Source: Mycobacterium tilburgii (lineage in GTDB: Bacteria; Actinomycetota; Actinomycetes; Mycobacteriales; Mycobacteriaceae). From it: 55,371 nt of DNA. Below the pieces are notes generated by a model that had not been told where the DNA came from, did not search any database, and saw nothing but the letters and a program-made list of their open reading frames with translations. Positions within the stretch are counted from its first letter, which is position 1. Each line of letters opens with the position of its first letter. Shown in pieces: positions 1 to 7,792 of this stretch. The stretch covers positions 1 through 55,371 of the forward strand of contig NZ_LR655706.1 in assembly GCF_902168065.1 (NCBI RefSeq), read 5' to 3'. The position numbers and the translations under genes are program-made.

Positions 1-185
1 GCTCGGAGCCAGTTGGTGGGCGGGGGCGGCGCGGAAGCACCGGCGGCGGTTCGGGGAGTCGCCCCGGCGATGGGGTCGAGCCCGGGCGCCGGCCACGATC
101 GGTTGGTCGATCGCCGTTCACCTGGCCAACATACGCGGGTGTGCCTGGTGCGCAGGCACGCAATGCGCGTCTGGGGGCGCCGCTA
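1..185. other. Contig edge, no gene recognised
   Basis: This stretch lies downstream of the minus-strand DUF2470 gene and runs to the contig edge. It is GC-rich. Short open frames on both strands carry no recognisable domain. In M. tuberculosis the next gene after the DUF2470 gene would be a small regulator (Rv3840) and then bfrB, but I see no convincing trace of either here. Confidence 0.5.
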
Positions 186-971
186 CTACTGGCGGGCGCG
201 CAACCCGTTGATGAACGGGCAGCCCATCAGCACCCGAATGGCCTGGCTCAGCCCGGCCATGTCGTCCACCGGTTTGTGGAAAGGCAGCCGGATGTCGTGG
301 TCGCCGTCGTGGCCTTCGACACGGAAGCGCACACCGTAGCGGTCCAGTCCCAGAGGCCGAACCTGCCCGCGCCGCAGCGGCGCCGGCAAGCGGGACACCA
401 GGCGGCCGACCACGTCGCTGTGCGCGTTGTCCAGGTGCAACAGCAGGGCGGATTCGATCTCGCAGAACGGATCGGGCCGCGCCGCGAGCAGGTCGTCGAT
501 GCTGACGGGCTCGGCGCCGACGGCGTCGGTGACGACGACCGAGGCGATCGCGAGCCGCAGCAGGGTGTATCGCTCGTCGCCCGGACCGGCCGGCGCACAT
601 TTCGGGGTATCGATCTGCAGCAGGGCCGACTGCGGGCACTCGCTGGCGATGATATCGAGCGTGTCAGTGATCTGGGCCGGCGGCACCGGCTGCAACCGGC
701 CGCGAACCCACACCAGCGAGCGCACCGGCTCGCGCAGCGGCAGCGGCGCGTAGTCAGTGAGTTCGAGCAGCGCCTGCGATCCGCCGAACCGCCCGCTGGC
801 CACGCTGTCGGTGGGCAGCCCGACCGCGAACGTTCCGTCCTGGAGCAGGTGGTGCACCAGGGTGGGCACCGGGTTCTCCCGCTCGATGGCCAGCAGAGCA
901 CCGCCGGCCCGAGCGCATGCGCTGCGGATGCGTTCGGCGGTCGTCGGCGCGGCGCTGGTCAGCGAAGACAT
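186..971 (-). CDS. DUF2470 domain protein (Rv3839-like)
   Basis: Protein of about 261 residues. The last ~80 residues match the DUF2470 pattern known from haem-utilisation (HugZ-like) proteins, with the motifs LHLDNAHSD, VRPLGLDRYGVR, DHDIRLPF and GCPFINGL visible in order. The N-terminal half resembles the split-barrel part of such proteins (inferred). I chose the ATG at 971 because AGGAG sits just upstream; a TTG at 983 is in frame but has no ribosome site of its own. The M. tuberculosis counterpart Rv3839 is a known iron-repressed, IdeR-dependent gene, and a matching iron box lies 16 bases upstream here. A role in iron or haem handling is likely, but the reaction is unknown. It is divergent from pheA. 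Confidence 0.85.
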   Translation of the reverse strand: MSSLTSAAPTTAERIRSACARAGGALLAIERENPVPTLVHHLLQDGTFAVGLPTDSVASGRFGGSQALLELTDYAPLPLREPVRSLVWVRGRLQPVPPAQITDTLDIIASECPQSALLQIDTPKCAPAGPGDERYTLLRLAIASVVVTDAVGAEPVSIDDLLAARPDPFCEIESALLLHLDNAHSDVVGRLVSRLPAPLRRGQVRPLGLDRYGVRFRVEGHDGDHDIRLPFHKPVDDMAGLSQAIRVLMGCPFINGLRARQ

Positions 972-987
972 CGTTCTCCTCAAGTGC

Positions 988-1006
988 TTAGATAAGCCTA
1001 AGTCAA
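988..1006 (-). promoter_or_regulatory. Probable IdeR iron box
   Basis: On the minus strand the 19 bases read TTGACTTAGGCTTATCTAA. By hand alignment 14 of 19 positions agree with the mycobacterial IdeR consensus TTAGGTTAGGCTAACCTAA, including the whole central TTAGGCT block and the terminal CTAA. It lies 16 bases before the start of the DUF2470 gene, so iron-loaded IdeR would block transcription or initiation. The match and position are seen; regulation is inferred from the known behaviour of the Rv3839 counterpart. Confidence 0.65.
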
Positions 1007-1064
1007 CTTACTACGTGAGACGAAGCAAGGTCCAATTTACATCGACCCCACTAGGGTTGTGCTC

Positions 1065-2021
1065 GTGGTCGCCATCACTTACCTCGGACCCGAAGGGACC
1101 TTCACGGAGGCGGCGCTCCTGCAGATGACCGACGCGGGCCTGATTCCCAACCAACACCTGGGGCCGGTCCAGCGGTTGCCGGTCGACAGCACGCCGGGAG
1201 CGTTGGAGGCGGTCAGCAACGGCGAGGCCGACTACGCGTGCGTGCCGATCGAGAACTCGATCGACGGATCGGTGACGCCTACCCTGGACAGCCTCGCGAT
1301 CGGGTCGCTCCTACAGATCTTCGCCGAGACGACGTTAGACGTGGCCTTCAGCGTCGTCGTCCAGCCCGGCCGCGGCGCCCGCGACGTGCGTACCGTGACG
1401 GCCTTTCCCGTGGCGGCGGCCCAGGTGCGGCACTGGCTGGCCGCCAATTTTCCCGACGTCGAACTCCGGCCCGCGTACTCGAACGCCGACGCGGCGCGCC
1501 GGGTCGCCGAGGGGGGGGCCGACGCGGCGGTGACCTCGCCGCTGGCCGCCGCGCACTGGAAGCTGGCCGCATTGGCCGAAGGCGTCGTCGACGAGACCAA
1601 TGCCCGCACCCGCTTCGTCCTGGTGGGCCTGCCGGGGCGGCCGCCGGTGCGCACCGGAGCCGACCGCACTTCGGTGGTGTTGCGGATCGAGAACGCGCCG
1701 GGCGCGCTGCTCGCCTCACTGGGCGAATTCGGCATCCGCGACATCGACCTCACCCGCATCGAATCCCGGCCCACCCGAACCGAACTCGGCACCTATCTGT
1801 TCTTCGTCGACTGCGCCGGGCACATCGACGATGACGCCGTCGCGGAGGCGCTCAAGGCGCTGCGCCGTCGCTGTGTCGAGGTACGGTATCTGGGTTCCTG
1901 GCCAACGGGCTCGGCTGCCGGGATAGGGCCGCCACCGCCCGACGAGGCCGCGCGGTGGCTGGCCCGGCTGCGGGAGGGCAGACCGGACGACGACGCCGCG
2001 GTCGGGGGACCGGGCCGATGA
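1065..2021 (+). CDS. pheA: Prephenate dehydratase
   Basis: About 318 residues, close to the 321 of M. tuberculosis PheA. It converts prephenate to phenylpyruvate in cytosolic phenylalanine synthesis. The N-terminus YLGPEGTFTE, the block YACVPIENSIDGSV and the catalytic TRF in NARTRFVLVG define the dehydratase domain (residues ~1-185). An ACT regulatory domain follows (~200-275) with the phenylalanine-binding signatures PGALL and IESRPTR, so feedback inhibition by phenylalanine is expected. I prefer the GTG at 1065, which gives MVAITYLGPEG and lines up with the family N-terminus; an in-frame GTG at 1059 is the alternative. The stop overlaps the next gene's start by four bases (ATGA), so the two are probably translationally coupled. 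Confidence 0.95.
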   Translation: MVAITYLGPEGTFTEAALLQMTDAGLIPNQHLGPVQRLPVDSTPGALEAVSNGEADYACVPIENSIDGSVTPTLDSLAIGSLLQIFAETTLDVAFSVVVQPGRGARDVRTVTAFPVAAAQVRHWLAANFPDVELRPAYSNADAARRVAEGGADAAVTSPLAAAHWKLAALAEGVVDETNARTRFVLVGLPGRPPVRTGADRTSVVLRIENAPGALLASLGEFGIRDIDLTRIESRPTRTELGTYLFFVDCAGHIDDDAVAEALKALRRRCVEVRYLGSWPTGSAAGIGPPPPDEAARWLARLREGRPDDDAAVGGPGR

Positions 2022-2704
2022 GCGGCCGTTTGGTGCTGCTCCGGCATGGCCAGTCCTTCGGCAACGTCGAGCGCCGGCTGGACACCCGTCCGCCTGGGGC
2101 GGACCTGACGCCGACCGGTCGCGAACAGGCACGAGCATTCGCGCGTGAATCGAAAAGGCCTGGACTGCTTGCACATTCGGTGGCCATCCGCGCGTCGCAG
2201 ACGGCTGCGGTGATCGGCGAACAGGCCGCGGTGCCGCCGCGGGAATTCGCCGGCATCCACGAGGTCCAGGTCGGCAGGCTGGAAAACCGCAACGACGACG
2301 AGGCGGTCGCGGAGTTCAACGCCATCTACGAGCGCTGGCAGCACGGCGAGCTCGATGTGCCGTTGCCCGGCGGCGAAACCGGGAACGACGTGCTGAACCG
2401 CTATGTCCCGGTGCTCACCGATCTGCGGCTGCGCTACCTCGACGACCACGACTGGCGCGACGACATCGTCGTGGTCAGCCACGGCGCGGCGATCCGGTTG
2501 GTCTCGGCGGTGCTAGCCGGGGTGGACGCCACCTTCGCCCTCGACAATCACCTGGGCAACGCCGAATCTGTGGTGTTGGTGCCGATCACCGACGGGCGGT
2601 GGAGCTGCGTGCGTTGGGGAGCTGCGACGCCGCCGTTCCACCCAGAACCGGAGGCCGGCCCGGTCGTCGACGCCGTCCGATCCAACAGCGACCCGATGGG
2701 TTAA
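2018..2704 (+). CDS. Histidine phosphatase (phosphoglycerate mutase) family protein
   Basis: 228 residues of the histidine phosphatase superfamily, counterpart of Rv3837c. The phosphohistidine motif LLRHGQS is at residues ~5-11 and the second catalytic histidine lies in VVSHGAAIRL near residue 155. The family is usually annotated as phosphoglycerate mutase, but many members are general phosphatases with unknown substrates, so the reaction is not settled. Its ATG overlaps the pheA stop, placing both in one transcript. The stop at 2704 directly abuts the convergent small Cys-rich gene. Confidence 0.88.
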   Translation: MSGRLVLLRHGQSFGNVERRLDTRPPGADLTPTGREQARAFARESKRPGLLAHSVAIRASQTAAVIGEQAAVPPREFAGIHEVQVGRLENRNDDEAVAEFNAIYERWQHGELDVPLPGGETGNDVLNRYVPVLTDLRLRYLDDHDWRDDIVVVSHGAAIRLVSAVLAGVDATFALDNHLGNAESVVLVPITDGRWSCVRWGAATPPFHPEPEAGPVVDAVRSNSDPMG

Positions 2705-2896
2705 TCAGCCGGCCAGCGCGATCGATTCCGTGCAGGTGCAGCCCACGGCGTCGCAGTCGATGACGAAAGTGTGCGGCAGCAGCTCAGGGCTGACGCAATC
2801 CGGCTCGGTGCATTCCGCGCGGTTCAGTGTGTGTCGAATGATGGTGCCGTGGCAGTGTTCCAAGCCCGCCAGGCAGTCGCGGCAGTCAGCGCTCAT
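2705..2896 (-). CDS. Small cysteine-rich protein
   Basis: 63 residues with eight cysteines, several in pairs or short spacings (CRDC near the N-terminus, CTC near the C-terminus), and a histidine next to the third cysteine. This pattern suggests zinc or iron-sulfur binding, or disulfides, but no named domain is recognised. There is no signal peptide or membrane segment. AGGAA sits six to seven bases before the ATG, supporting translation. It is convergent with the mutase-family gene, whose stop it touches. Confidence 0.6.
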   Translation of the reverse strand: MSADCRDCLAGLEHCHGTIIRHTLNRAECTEPDCVSPELLPHTFVIDCDAVGCTCTESIALAG

Positions 2897-2973
2897 AGGC
2901 CATTCCTAGCACCGGGGGCCGACAAATTTGCGCTGCCGCGCCCGGCCCGGACGGCGTTTTCTCGGCCCGGAAG

Positions 2974-3324
2974 TCAGCCCCAGCCCAGCTCGTCCAACTG
3001 GTCGTCGTCGATACCGAAGTGATGCGCGATTTCGTGAATGACGGTGATCGCCACTTCCTCGACGACGTCGGCCTCGTGCTCGCAGATGTCCAGCAGCGCT
3101 TCGCGATAGATCGTGATGGCGTCCGGCAGCGAGCCGCCGTAGTCCGAGTCGCGTTCGGTCAGGGCCACGCCCTCGTACAGACCGAGCAGGTCGGGCTCGT
3201 CGGGATGGCGGTCTTCGATGAGGACGGCGACGTTGTCCATCGCCGCCGCTAGTTGGGGCGGGATCAGATCCAGTGCGTCGGCGACCAGTTCCTCGAACCG
3301 CTGCGTATCCATCCGCACGGCCAC
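2974..3324 (-). CDS. Metallopeptidase family protein (Rv3836-like)
   Basis: 116 residues. The zincin motif HEIAHHFGIDDDQL near the C-terminus matches HExxHxxGxxxxD of the small metallopeptidase family formerly called DUF1025, so zinc-dependent hydrolysis is expected; no substrate is known. I place the start at the GTG at 3324, which has GGGAGG eight bases upstream; an internal ATG at 3312 is possible. Four bases separate it from the upstream membrane-protein gene, so the pair is probably one operon. Confidence 0.85.
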   Translation of the reverse strand: MAVRMDTQRFEELVADALDLIPPQLAAAMDNVAVLIEDRHPDEPDLLGLYEGVALTERDSDYGGSLPDAITIYREALLDICEHEADVVEEVAITVIHEIAHHFGIDDDQLDELGWG

Positions 3325-3328
3325 CCGG

Positions 3329-4639
3329 CTAGCCTCCCGGCGCCGGGTTGGCCGGGGGCGGGGGCGCACCGGCGTCCGCAGGCGGCGGCACGTCCTGTGG
3401 CGGCTGAGCGTCCGGCGCTTGAGTGGTGGTCGCCCGGGGCGGCGTGACAACGGGTTGTTGTTGCGGGAGGTGCTGGTTGCCGGGTGGCATGTCGGGCGGG
3501 GTGTTGGACTGCTGCGGCGGGCTGGCGGGCTCCTGGACGAGGATCGGCGGCATCGTCAGCCGTTCCTCGGGGATGTCGGGCGGTGGCACCGGCGCCTGGC
3601 CGTTGATCAGCAGCTGCTCCTTGACGCTGTTGACCAGGGTGGCCCAGCCGCCGTTGCCCAACGTCGCGCCGATGCTGCAGGCGACTTCGCGGCTACCCGC
3701 CGACCAGCTCGGCAGCGACACGGTCGGGTAGATCAGCGTCAGCGTAGTGGTGCGCAACTTGACCGGCGCGAGGTAGGCGTCAGTTATCTTGGTGCAGGTA
3801 TCCTTGATATAACCGTCCTGCTCGGGTTCGGTCGGCAGCCCGCCCGGGAACTTCTCACCCAGGTTGACCGTGCCGGTGACCTCCATAGCGTGCGGCGCCT
3901 TGCAGTCGACTGGGACATCGATCGGCTGGTTGGCGGTCGAATCGATGCCCAGGCAGGTACCGGGGGGCCATACCTTGGACTGGTCGACGTCGGCGACCTT
4001 GCCCTTGAACGCGGCCTGTTCGTTGTTGGTGCCGGGCATCTGCAGCCCACACAGCATGCGGCGCTCACCGGCCTGACGCCAGGCGCGGTCCCCCGCCCAC
4101 AACAAGCTGACACTGAACTTGCTGTTGGGGTCGTACTTGGGCCCCATATAGTGGCGCACCGCGGCCTCGCACTGTTCCTGGCCGATCTGCTGAATCCGGG
4201 CCGGCGAAGGTGGCGCGGCGTTGGGCCCGTACTCTGAGCCGGGGAACGTCCGCATGTCGATGGACTCGGCGACCTCGAACTTGTGATCGTCGGAGCACTT
4301 GACGATGGTCGCCGCCTCCGGCGTGACGTCCGGCCACATCAGGCAGTCACCCGACTTGGCGCGGTTGAAGGTGGCGTCGCTCTTAGCGCCGGTGCGGGGC
4401 ACCGGATTGCTGTCTAGGTAGCCGGCAAGCCGGCCCTGTCCCGGGCCGCCCACCGGCAGCGCGGTCACCAGGCCGGCGATCAACAGCCCGCCGAGGGCGA
4501 ACAGCAGCAGCGCCCGCCGCGTAGCGGCCGCCTGCAAGGTGCGCGGCCACCGGAAGCTGGCCAGCTGTCCCTCCGCCTCGGCGGCGGTCGGGCTTGGTGC
4601 GGCAACTTCCGTTTGGAGGGCGTCCGACATCGCCTCCAT
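3329..4639 (-). CDS. Membrane-anchored septum-formation-family protein (Rv3835-like)
   Basis: About 436 residues, close to Rv3835 of M. tuberculosis. A short acidic cytosolic N-terminus is followed by one membrane segment (LLLFALGGLLIAGLVTAL, residues ~43-60). The extracellular part contains paired cysteines (for example SGDCLMWPDV and KCSDDH) typical of the Septum_form family, and the last ~90 residues are a proline-rich tail. The precise function is unknown; a cell-surface or division-related role is inferred from the family. I favour the ATG at 4639 because the inner ATG at 4630 has GGAGG only two bases away, too close to use. It is divergent from serS. Confidence 0.8.
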   Translation of the reverse strand: MEAMSDALQTEVAAPSPTAAEAEGQLASFRWPRTLQAAATRRALLLFALGGLLIAGLVTALPVGGPGQGRLAGYLDSNPVPRTGAKSDATFNRAKSGDCLMWPDVTPEAATIVKCSDDHKFEVAESIDMRTFPGSEYGPNAAPPSPARIQQIGQEQCEAAVRHYMGPKYDPNSKFSVSLLWAGDRAWRQAGERRMLCGLQMPGTNNEQAAFKGKVADVDQSKVWPPGTCLGIDSTANQPIDVPVDCKAPHAMEVTGTVNLGEKFPGGLPTEPEQDGYIKDTCTKITDAYLAPVKLRTTTLTLIYPTVSLPSWSAGSREVACSIGATLGNGGWATLVNSVKEQLLINGQAPVPPPDIPEERLTMPPILVQEPASPPQQSNTPPDMPPGNQHLPQQQPVVTPPRATTTQAPDAQPPQDVPPPADAGAPPPPANPAPGG

Positions 4640-4748
4640 TCTGACAGCACCCCCTGGCGGTCGTGACAAAAGTTACTGATGTGAGTACTGGGAAATAGTC
4701 GCGGACGCGATGCGCGCCCGGCGCCGGGCAAAAAGTAATCTTCAGGCC

Positions 4749-6002
4749 GTGATTGACCTCAAGCTGCTCCGGGAAGACCCCGACGCCGTCCGCCGCTCCC
4801 AACTCAGTCGTGGCGAGGACCCGGCGCTGGTCGAGGCGCTGCTGGCGGCCGACGCCGCCCGCCGGTCCGCGATCTCGGCCGCCGACGCGCTGCGCGCCGA
4901 GCAGAAGTCCGCGAGCAAGAACGTCGGTGCCGCGGCACCCGACGAGCGCCCCGCGCTGCTGGCGCGCGCGAATGAGCTCGCCGAGCAGGTCAAGGCTGCC
5001 GAAGCCGCGCAGGACAACGCGAAGACGGCGTTCACCGCCGCGCACATGGCGATCTCGAACGTCGTCATCAACGGGGTGCCTGCCGGCGGCGAGGACGACT
5101 TTGCCGTGCTGGATGTCGTCGGCGAGCCGCCCGCGATCGAGAACCCTAAGGATCACCTGGAGCTGGGCGAGGCGCTGGGCCTGATCGACATGCAACGCGG
5201 CACCAAGGTGTCGGGCTCGCGGTTCTACTTTCTGACCGGGCAGGGCGCGCTGCTGCAGCTGGGCCTGCTGCAGCTGGCGCTGCGGCTGGCGGTCGAGCAC
5301 GGCTTCACCCCGATGATCCCGCCAGTGCTGGTCCGCCCGGAGGTGATGGCCGGGACGGGGTTCCTGGGCGCCCACGCCGACGAGATCTACCGGGTCGAGG
5401 CCGACGATCTGTATCTGGTTGGAACCTCCGAAGTACCGCTGGCCGGCTATCACTGGAACGAGATCATCGACCTGTCCGACGGGCCGTTGCGCTACGCGGG
5501 CTGGTCATCGTGTTTCCGGCGGGAAGCCGGCAGCTACGGTAAGGACACCCGCGGCATCATTCGGGTCCATCAGTTCGACAAGGTCGAGAGCTTCGTTTAC
5601 TGTACCCCCGCCGACGCCGAGGCCGAACACCAGCGGCTGCTGGGCTGGCAGCGCGAGATGCTGGCCCGCATCGAAGTGCCGTACCGCGTAATCGATGTCG
5701 CCGCGGGCGATCTGGGATCGTCGGCGGCCCGCAAGTACGACTGCGAGGCGTGGGTGCCCACTCAGCACACCTATCGCGAGCTCACGTCGACCTCGAACTG
5801 CACCACGTTCCAGGCGCGCCGGCTGTCGACGCGCTACCGCGACGAGAACGGCAAGCCGCAGATCGCGGCCACCCTCAACGGTACGCTGGGCACCACCCGG
5901 TGGCTGGTCGCCATCCTAGAGAACCACCAGCAGTCCGACGGCAGCGTGCGCGTCCCCGACGCGCTGGTTCCCTTCGTGGGGGCCGAAGTGCTTGAGCCCT
6001 AA
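4749..6002 (+). CDS. serS: Seryl-tRNA synthetase
   Basis: 417 residues (family ~420). It charges tRNA-Ser with serine in the cytosol and is essential. The N-terminal coiled-coil arm that grips the long variable arm of tRNA-Ser covers residues ~1-105. The class II catalytic core follows, with motif 2 in [17 protein letters not shown] and motif 3 in [16 protein letters not shown]. The GTG at 4749 gives [11 protein letters not shown], the universal start of actinobacterial SerS; upstream in-frame codons are not conserved. The coding sequence is intact, in contrast with the two decayed genes just downstream. Confidence 0.96.
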   Translation: MIDLKLLREDPDAVRRSQLSRGEDPALVEALLAADAARRSAISAADALRAEQKSASKNVGAAAPDERPALLARANELAEQVKAAEAAQDNAKTAFTAAHMAISNVVINGVPAGGEDDFAVLDVVGEPPAIENPKDHLELGEALGLIDMQRGTKVSGSRFYFLTGQGALLQLGLLQLALRLAVEHGFTPMIPPVLVRPEVMAGTGFLGAHADEIYRVEADDLYLVGTSEVPLAGYHWNEIIDLSDGPLRYAGWSSCFRREAGSYGKDTRGIIRVHQFDKVESFVYCTPADAEAEHQRLLGWQREMLARIEVPYRVIDVAAGDLGSSAARKYDCEAWVPTQHTYRELTSTSNCTTFQARRLSTRYRDENGKPQIAATLNGTLGTTRWLVAILENHQQSDGSVRVPDALVPFVGAEVLEP

Positions 6003-6037
6003 TCGTTTACCGTCGCGCGGTCCTGCTCGTGGCGGCG

Positions 6038-6289
6038 CTACCGTTCCGTCGTTGCGAAGTAGAAGGCGAACGCGAAACTGGTTAACAGCCTGGACACGAA
6101 GTACAGCCACGGGTGACGCAGACCGCGGCGGTACACGTCGACGACCGTAAAGATCGGCAGAAGAACAACATTCGCAATCGTGTAGTCCTGGCTGACCGAA
6201 CTGGCGGCGGGGTTGGTGGACATCAGCTTGATGTACTCCAGCCAGCTGCCGTGTTCACCCCACAGCGGATTGTGGATCGCTGCGAGCAC
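6038..6289 (-). pseudogene. DUF2834 membrane protein remnant
   Basis: The 83-residue frame shows the C-terminal two thirds of a DUF2834 protein: a conserved SVSQDYTIANVVLLP block, the RRGLRHPWLY signature and a final membrane helix with FAFAFYFATTER. Family members are usually about 110 residues and begin with another membrane helix, which is missing. A TGA lies directly before the first usable GTG, so the N-terminus appears lost. A short functional version cannot be excluded. Confidence 0.5.
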
Positions 6290-6314
6290 TCACGTACGAA
6301 GGTGACAGGGCCCC

Positions 6315-7463
6315 ACCCGCGTCCTGCGCCGGTTCGACGCCGCGACGCCACCCAAGAGCACCGACGAGATGTATGCCTGTGTTACAAATGAATTCGAGTG
6401 CGCGGCGATCGACGACATGCTGTTCGCCTCGGTGACCAACGTGCTAGACCGCTACCTGCCGTACCGCGAGAAGCACGGCGCGCTGCGCGGCTCGATGACG
6501 GTGCTGGCGGTCAACACGCTGCCCGGGGCCCCGCGACCCCGGGCAGCGCCGCCGCACTCGCGTTCGGGCTGGGCGTGCCCGACGACAGCACTGTGCAGAT
6601 GAAAAAGCTGCGCGGCGGCATCGGCCGCTCACCTCGCATCTGTGCGACGTGCTGGCAGAGCACGGCGGAGAACTTCGGTTGCGGACCAAGGTGACCGAGA
6701 TTCTGGTCGCCGGCGGACGGGTCGCCGGGGTGCGCACCGAAACCAGCGAGACGTTGACGGCCCCCATCGTCGTCTCGGGCATCGCCCCGGACGTCACGCT
6801 CAACGAGCTGATCGATCCCGCCGACCTGCGCGAGCGCTACGCGCGCATCGACCACCGCGGCAGTTATCTGCAGATGCACTTCGCGCTGGACGAGGCCCCC
6901 CATCTTCACCGCGCCCTACGAGGCACTCAACGATCCGGCGATGCAGGCGTCGATCGGGCTGTTCTGCACACCCGAGGAGGTCCAGCAGCAGTGGGAGGAC
7001 GCCCGGCGCGGGATCGTGCCGGCCGACCCAATGGTGGTTCTGCAGATCCCCTCGCAAAACGATCCGGACCTCGCCCCGCAGAGCAAGCACGCCGCGTCGG
7101 CGTTTGCCCTGTTCTTCCCGATCGAGGGTGAGGTGGACTACGGGCAGGCCAAGATGGAGATGGGCCAGCGGGTGATCGACAAGATCACCAGGATCGCAAC
7201 GAATTTCGAGCGCAGCATCATCCGGCACACCACCTTCACACCCCGGCACAGGGGGTGATGTTCGGTGCACCCGGTGGCGACTACTGTCACGGCTGTTGAA
7301 CGCCAACCAGATCGGCCTGAACAGGCCCGGGCCGAAAGGTTTTCTCGGCCAGCCCATCCCGATCGAGGGGCTGTACCTGGGTAGCGCGGGTTGCCACGGC
7401 GGTCCGGGTATCACGTTCATCCCGGGGTACAACGCCGCCCGGGCGGCGCTCGACGACCGTTAG
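6315..7463 (+). pseudogene. Phytoene-dehydrogenase-like FAD oxidoreductase, decayed (Rv3829c-like)
   Basis: Pieces of one protein appear in changing frames. Recognisable are VTNEFECAAIDDMLFASV near 6385, the LAFGLGVPDDSTVQMKK region near 6570, LRTKVTEILVAGGRVAGV near 6690, the block from FTAPYEALNDP to FERSIIRHTTF at 6905-7235, and a C-terminus with GLYLGSAGCHGGPGITF ending in a TAG at 7461-7463. Together they correspond to the C-terminal half to two thirds of the ~536-residue Rv3829c family. The N-terminal FAD-binding domain is absent, and at least four frameshifts separate the pieces. The gene is dead. Its end overlaps the convergent small gene by three bases. Confidence 0.85.
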
Positions 7464-7792
7464 TCGGTGCGGGTCAGCAGCTCGTCGAACAGGGCGACGA
7501 ACTCGTCCGGACGGGCCGGGGTGAACGCGGGGCTGGGCCGGGTCCCCGGCACGTCGAGGATGATCAATCGCGACTTGAACGGCCGTTGCAGGTCCAGCGC
7601 CAGCCAATAACGCGGGTCGGCGCCACCCCAGAAGGTGAACCGGGCGGTGAACCAGCCGAGCGGCTGCGCCTTGTACCCGCGGATCGTGTCCAGCGCGATG
7701 ACCTTCGACGTGCCGTCCGGAAAGTGATAGCGCCGCAACGTGATCGCCGTAGGGTCGAGCTGCACCACACCGTCGTCGTAGGTGGCGCTCAT
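7460..7792 (-). CDS. Conserved hypothetical protein (Rv3819-like)
   Basis: 110 residues beginning MSATYDDGVVQLDPTAI. The ATG overlaps the stop of the upstream Rieske/metallo-beta-lactamase gene by three bases (ATGA arrangement), so the two are almost certainly co-translated. No catalytic motif is recognised. The fold looks beta-rich with a WFTARFTFWGG segment, resembling PH-like DUFs; this is an impression only. The same two-gene pairing is known in M. tuberculosis (Rv3818-Rv3819), suggesting a joint but unknown function. The open frame continues upstream out of this start, but that part is a shadow of the neighbour. Confidence 0.78.
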   Translation of the reverse strand: MSATYDDGVVQLDPTAITLRRYHFPDGTSKVIALDTIRGYKAQPLGWFTARFTFWGGADPRYWLALDLQRPFKSRLIILDVPGTRPSPAFTPARPDEFVALFDELLTRTD

